A DNA stretch of 64,000 nt from CADEED01 sp964444835. GTDB taxonomy: Bacteria > Pseudomonadota > Gammaproteobacteria > Steroidobacterales > Steroidobacteraceae. The notes under the pieces are model-generated. The model was not told where the DNA came from and searched no databases. It was given only the letters and a program-made list of their open reading frames with translations. Within the stretch, counting starts at the first letter, position 1. Each line of letters begins with the position of its first letter. Location: NCBI GenBank assembly GCA_964444835.1, contig CAYUIT010000015.1:9446-73445 (forward strand), given 5' to 3'. This document shows positions 60,872 through 64,000 of this stretch, one piece after another. The translations under genes and the position numbers were made by a program.

Positions 60872-61791
60872 CGTTTGTTATCCGGCCGCGTTGGTATGTG
60901 GCGTTCGTGATTCTGCAGATACCATGTCGCTAGCGCCTCGCGTGTCGTCCACCAAATGCCCTTGAGCTTCTTCGCGTACGCGAGAAATTCGCGCAGCGCG
61001 CGAATCCGATACGCCCGGCCACTGACGTGCGGGTGCAGGCCGACATTCATCATGCGCCCCGATTCCGCGCCCTCTTTGTACAGCACGGAGAGTTCCTCGA
61101 TGAGCACGTCGCGAAACTCATTCGTCGTGTGATTGCGGCGCGTCAGCAAGGTGAAATCGTTGATCTCGTTAGTGTACGGCGTCGAGACGATGGGGCCGTG
61201 ATCAGTATGGATGAGATACGGCTGATCGTCGTTCATTAGATCGCAATAGAAAATCAAGCCGTGCTCCGCGAGGATGCCCGGCGTACTGACGGTACCGCGC
61301 AGTGACGACGACAGCCAACCCTTGGCTTTGCGGCCGACGGCTTGCTCGTATACGTCGAGCGTGCGGCGAATCACGTCGCGCTCGCGCGCTGGATCGTGCG
61401 CGAAATCGCTCAGCAACTCGCCCTGCTCGAAATTGTGTGCGACGAGTTCGCAGCCGCGCTTCAAGGCGGCATCGAGCATTTCGCGCCGCCGTAGCGCCGT
61501 CACCGCATTGAATGTGCAGGAGGGCTGTACGCGCATTTCGTCGAACAAGTCGAACATCCTAAATGCACCGACGCGCTGCCCGTATTCACGCCACGAGTAG
61601 TTAGGGAAGTCCGCCACGTTGCCCGGTAACACGTCCGGCAAGATCGGCGGCCCGCCCGCGTAGTACGGGCGGTCGGTCGGCTTGACCATGTCCCAGGTCT
61701 CGAGATTCAACGTGAGTATGAGCGCCACGCGCTTACCCCCAGGCCATCGCAGGGGTTTACGGTGCGTGATCGGGACGTAGTCGTAGTGCAT
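60868..61791 (-). CDS. Polysaccharide deacetylase/PuuE-like hydrolase
   Basis: A 307-aa protein of the NodB/PuuE fold. VALILTLNLETWD stands at the place of the TFDD motif, with Asn-Leu-Glu instead of the usual metal Asp pair, and VAHNFEQGE replaces HxxxH, with Gln in place of the second His. The C-terminal MNVGLHPHVSGRAYRIRALREFL resembles PuuE-type allantoinases. So the metal site is unusual and the catalytic activity is uncertain. The start at 61791 is one base from the racemase stop; a longer reading from 61887 lies in that gene. Confidence 0.8.
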   Translation of the reverse strand: MHYDYVPITHRKPLRWPGGKRVALILTLNLETWDMVKPTDRPYYAGGPPILPDVLPGNVADFPNYSWREYGQRVGAFRMFDLFDEMRVQPSCTFNAVTALRRREMLDAALKRGCELVAHNFEQGELLSDFAHDPARERDVIRRTLDVYEQAVGRKAKGWLSSSLRGTVSTPGILAEHGLIFYCDLMNDDQPYLIHTDHGPIVSTPYTNEINDFTLLTRRNHTTNEFRDVLIEELSVLYKEGAESGRMMNVGLHPHVSGRAYRIRALREFLAYAKKLKGIWWTTREALATWYLQNHERHIPTRPDNKR

Positions 61792-61792
61792 G

Positions 61793-62542
61793 TCAGTGCT
61801 CACGCAGCAGGCTGCCGAAGCCGTCGATGGAGTCGGTGATCCCATTGGCGCGCAAGGCGTACCAGTACGTCGCGGTGTTGATCGCAATCACGGGCTTAGC
61901 GAGCCAGCGCTCGGCGTCGGCCGCGACTGCGGCACAAGCCAAATTCGTGCCGACTTGGACGATCGCTTGTACGTTCGCGCTATCAACGGCTTGAATCGCT
62001 TGGCGTAGCCGCGCCGGCGTTTCGTGCGCGATCAACATCGGGCTCGGACATCGCAACCCCTCGAGCGCCAGGATCTCAAAGCCGTTGTCGTCGAAGAACT
62101 TGCGCACCATTGCGTCTCCAACCGGCATATAGGGTGTGATGACCGCGATGCGTTTGAGGTCGCGCCCGTAGCGCCCCAGTGCCGCCAAGACTGCATGCGA
62201 GCCGAGGGCAACGCCGACGCCAGCGCGTGCTTCCATGCGTTGATGCAGCTGCGCTGCGCCTTCGGCGCCGTCCCAAAATGTCTCCGCCGACATGCCCATG
62301 ATCACGTAATCCGGTGCACAGGTCATGACCGCGTCAATCGCAGCCTCGGTCGCACCGCGAATGTTGTGCATCAATGCGAGAAAGTCTGCATCGCTGCGCA
62401 CGGGATTATCGGGAATGACCACGCGGGAGAAATGATTCGTGACGCCCCGCGGCCGCATGTCGTCGTACTCGGGCTGCACGCTCGTATTGGTCGAGGGCGC
62501 GACGACGCCGAACTTACGTCGCCACCCTAGGGAATCCGTCAT
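61793..62542 (-). CDS. Asp/Glu racemase-fold protein (maleate isomerase/arylmalonate decarboxylase-like)
   Basis: A 249-aa protein of the Asp/Glu racemase superfamily. FGVVAPSTNTSVQPEYDDM is typical of maleate cis-trans isomerases. The two usual catalytic Cys sites appear to be changed: YVIMGMSAETFWDG has Met/Ser where maleate isomerase has Cys, and VQVGTNLACAAV has Gly before TNL, with a Cys four residues later. The first gene of the operon, divergent from the IclR regulator. It may be a decarboxylase, isomerase or binding protein; activity unclear. Confidence 0.8.
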   Translation of the reverse strand: MTDSLGWRRKFGVVAPSTNTSVQPEYDDMRPRGVTNHFSRVVIPDNPVRSDADFLALMHNIRGATEAAIDAVMTCAPDYVIMGMSAETFWDGAEGAAQLHQRMEARAGVGVALGSHAVLAALGRYGRDLKRIAVITPYMPVGDAMVRKFFDDNGFEILALEGLRCPSPMLIAHETPARLRQAIQAVDSANVQAIVQVGTNLACAAVAADAERWLAKPVIAINTATYWYALRANGITDSIDGFGSLLREH

Positions 62543-62597
62543 GCGGCCAGCTCCTAAAGTCTGGCTCGATTATGCGTTTCCCGTGCGACGAAAGAGC

Positions 62598-62660
62598 GTC
62601 CGCATGGTGGACACGGGCTGCGGGCATTCCTACACTCTAGGGGTCACGTTGACGGGTCAC
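62598..62660. promoter_or_regulatory. Candidate IclR-type operator in divergent gap
   Basis: The 135-bp gap between the racemase-fold gene and the IclR gene has GTCA-CGT-TGAC (62643-62653), the direct repeat GGGTCAC at 62641-62647 and 62654-62660, and GTCC-N7-GGAC (62598-62612). Any of them could be the regulator site that controls both promoters. Judged by symmetry only. Confidence 0.35.
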
Positions 62661-62677
62661 TCTTGTCAGAGAAAAAC

Positions 62678-63490
62678 ATGGAATCCACTCGCCCTATTCG
62701 CGCATTGATTCGGGGTCTCGACGCGCTCACCGTTTTAAATCTACGCAATGGCGCCACCGTGTCGGAGGTCGCGCAAGAGATCAAGCTGCCGCGCACGACC
62801 ACGTATCGCATCCTCGAGACACTGAGTCATGCGGGTTACGTGTATCGCGATCAAACCGACGATCGCTATCGACTAACGATCATGGTTCGCGGTCTATCGG
62901 ACGGTTTCGACGATGAAGCGTGGGTCACGCAGATCGCGCGACCGCACATCAATGAATTGGGGAAGGAGATCGTCTGGCCGGTCGCGATCGCTTCGTTGTC
63001 GGGCACGTCGATGATGGTGCGCGAAACGACCGACCACCGTAGCCCGCTCGCGGTCGAACGCTTTTCCGCCGGCTTCCGTGTACCCATCCTGACCTCCGCT
63101 TCGGGCCGCGTTTATTTGGCATTCTGTTCACAATCGCAACGCGAGTCGCTGCTCGACATTCTGGGCCGCTCGTCGCGGGAGGAGGACAAACTCGCCAAGA
63201 ACCGCGCCGAGGTTCAGAAGGTGTTGACGGAGACCCGGACGCAGGGCTTCGCAACCGCAGTTCGGCCACGGCGTGTGTCAGACGAGATCAGCATGGCAGT
63301 ACCGATCATGATTGACGATCGAGTCCTGGCTGCAGTGACGATACGGTTCTCCGGAACTGCGGTCCCGCTGAAGCTTGCCGTTGAACGCTTCTTGCCGAAA
63401 TTGCGCGACTCTGCGCAGCGCATTCGCCAAGCGTTCGTGGAGCAACAGCGCGACCCACCGCAGACGCATCGGTTGAGCCAGGCACGCTAA
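62678..63490 (+). CDS. IclR-family transcriptional regulator
   Basis: A 270-aa regulator. The N-terminal winged helix is LRNGATVSEVAQEIKLPRTTTYRILE, here in parts (VSEVAQEIKLPRTTTYRILE), followed by the IclR ligand domain (FSAGFRVPILTSASGRVYLAF; AVRPRRVSDEISMAVPIM; AVTIRFSG). The ATG at 62678 is chosen over a TTG at 62663. It is divergent from the racemase-deacetylase-GPH-hydrolase operon and 41 bp upstream of the FAD-oxidase gene, so it likely controls one or both. The inducer is probably an aromatic acid or related pathway compound. Confidence 0.9.
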   Translation: MESTRPIRALIRGLDALTVLNLRNGATVSEVAQEIKLPRTTTYRILETLSHAGYVYRDQTDDRYRLTIMVRGLSDGFDDEAWVTQIARPHINELGKEIVWPVAIASLSGTSMMVRETTDHRSPLAVERFSAGFRVPILTSASGRVYLAFCSQSQRESLLDILGRSSREEDKLAKNRAEVQKVLTETRTQGFATAVRPRRVSDEISMAVPIMIDDRVLAAVTIRFSGTAVPLKLAVERFLPKLRDSAQRIRQAFVEQQRDPPQTHRLSQAR

Positions 63491-63531
63491 CGCGATTTCG
63501 TTCGCTCGTACTGGTCAGCTGAGGTCCGCAA

Positions 63532-64000
63532 ATGCACGCGCAAGTAACGCCCCAGAATCACCCGGCAGTGGCACGGCTGCAGGCACTACTCGGCGCCGAT
63601 CACGTACTGCTGGATGCAGCCGATCGCGAGTTCTATTCGTCGGACATCTATCGATCGAATCAAACGGCGCTGTGCGTCGTGCGGCCAGCTTCTACGGCCG
63701 ACGTCGCCCAGATCGTGCTGATTGCGCGCGAGCATGAATTGCCGATCGTGCCGCGCGGCGGCGGCGCCTCGTACAGCGATGGCTATGTTCCGGCTGAACC
63801 CAATTCCATTTTGATCGACACGTCGCGCATGAATCGCATCGTTGAGATCAACGAGCGCGACATGTATGTCGTGGCCCAAGCGGGCGTTACCTGGGCGGCG
63901 CTGGCTGAGGCGCTCGCCGCCAAGGGCCTGCGTACGCCATTCTTTGGGCCTTTTTCTGGCATTGCTGCCACGCTCGGGGGCGCGCTGTCGCAAGGGGCCG
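63532..64000 (+). CDS. FAD-linked oxidase, second copy (3' end cut by window edge)
   Basis: An open frame from ATG 63532 (GAGG 7 nt upstream) runs off the right edge after about 156 codons. The protein starts MHAQVTPQNHPAVARLQALL and contains IVPRGGGASYSDGYVPAEPN, MNRIVEINERDMYVV and GIAATLGGALSQGA. It aligns over its whole visible length with the oxidase at 54326-55912 (for example VPRGGG-SY-DGY-PA, NRIVEIN, GGALSQG), so the two are paralogs. The substrate is unknown. Confidence 0.85.
   Translation, partial: MHAQVTPQNHPAVARLQALLGADHVLLDAADREFYSSDIYRSNQTALCVVRPASTADVAQIVLIAREHELPIVPRGGGASYSDGYVPAEPNSILIDTSRMNRIVEINERDMYVVAQAGVTWAALAEALAAKGLRTPFFGPFSGIAATLGGALSQGA

Overview
The window is a GC-rich, gene-dense stretch of bacterial chromosome. 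Genes are packed tightly, many with 1-8 nt stop/start overlaps (ATGA, TGATG, TAATG). The core order fabD-fabG-acpP-fabF-pabB-pabC-mltG-tmk-holB-pilZ is a classic gammaproteobacterial arrangement. With GspN-type type II secretion, a rhombosortase, an AddAB-like repair pair and many FAD/FMN, SDR, HapK-like and DUF1838 catabolic genes, it suggests an environmental aerobic gammaproteobacterium of the Nevskiales/Steroidobacter kind. That placement is inference; no rRNA, tRNA, phage, IS element or CRISPR array was seen.

Layout. 1-9.1 kb: a LytTR-type two-component pair, a membrane-anchored MDR oxidoreductase, DacB, a sterol-desaturase-like hydroxylase, a small convergent pair of an unknown 134-aa protein and a TIR-like (ThsB/MTH538) protein, an EEP-family hydrolase and a FadB/FadJ-like beta-oxidation enzyme. 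9.2-19.1 kb: a cNMP-binding/rhodanese fusion, then the fatty-acid, folate, cell-wall and DNA-replication block on the minus strand. 19.1-25.4 kb: a rhombosortase divergent from gspGHIJKLMN. 25.5-32.8 kb: AddA/AddB-like helicase-nucleases and an AlaA-like aminotransferase. 33-38.4 kb: an unknown protein with a methyltransferase, then the oxidative pentose phosphate genes zwf-pgl converging on gnd. 38.5-44.9 kb: a His-tailed cupin, an 84-aa protein and a NicO/UreH-like metal transporter, ending in a clear intrinsic terminator; then an FMN/FAD oxidoreductase, a VOC protein and a DUF456 protein.

44.9-64 kb is accessory catabolic DNA. One apparent eight-gene minus-strand operon runs HapK-like - MFS - DppBCDF-like ABC transporter (no binding protein) - SDR - small protein. 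It is followed by a rhodanese-family sulfurtransferase and a SulP transporter behind an extremely AT-rich leader, then a FAD-linked oxidase, a Tat-exported DUF1838 protein, a succinate-dehydrogenase/KstD-type flavoprotein, and an IclR regulator divergent from a four-gene operon (Asp/Glu racemase fold - deacetylase-like - GPH transporter - serine hydrolase). A second, paralogous FAD-linked oxidase is cut by the window end. The substrate cannot be named from sequence.

For a second look: the TIR-like pair, the His-rich cupin/metal-transporter unit, the structured sulP leader, the strong acpP-fabF intergenic hairpin, catalytic-residue losses in the racemase-fold and deacetylase-like enzymes, and a striking excess of the heptamer TTGTTAG (at least 33 copies, about ten times the chance expectation, though mostly as Leu-Leu codon pairs).
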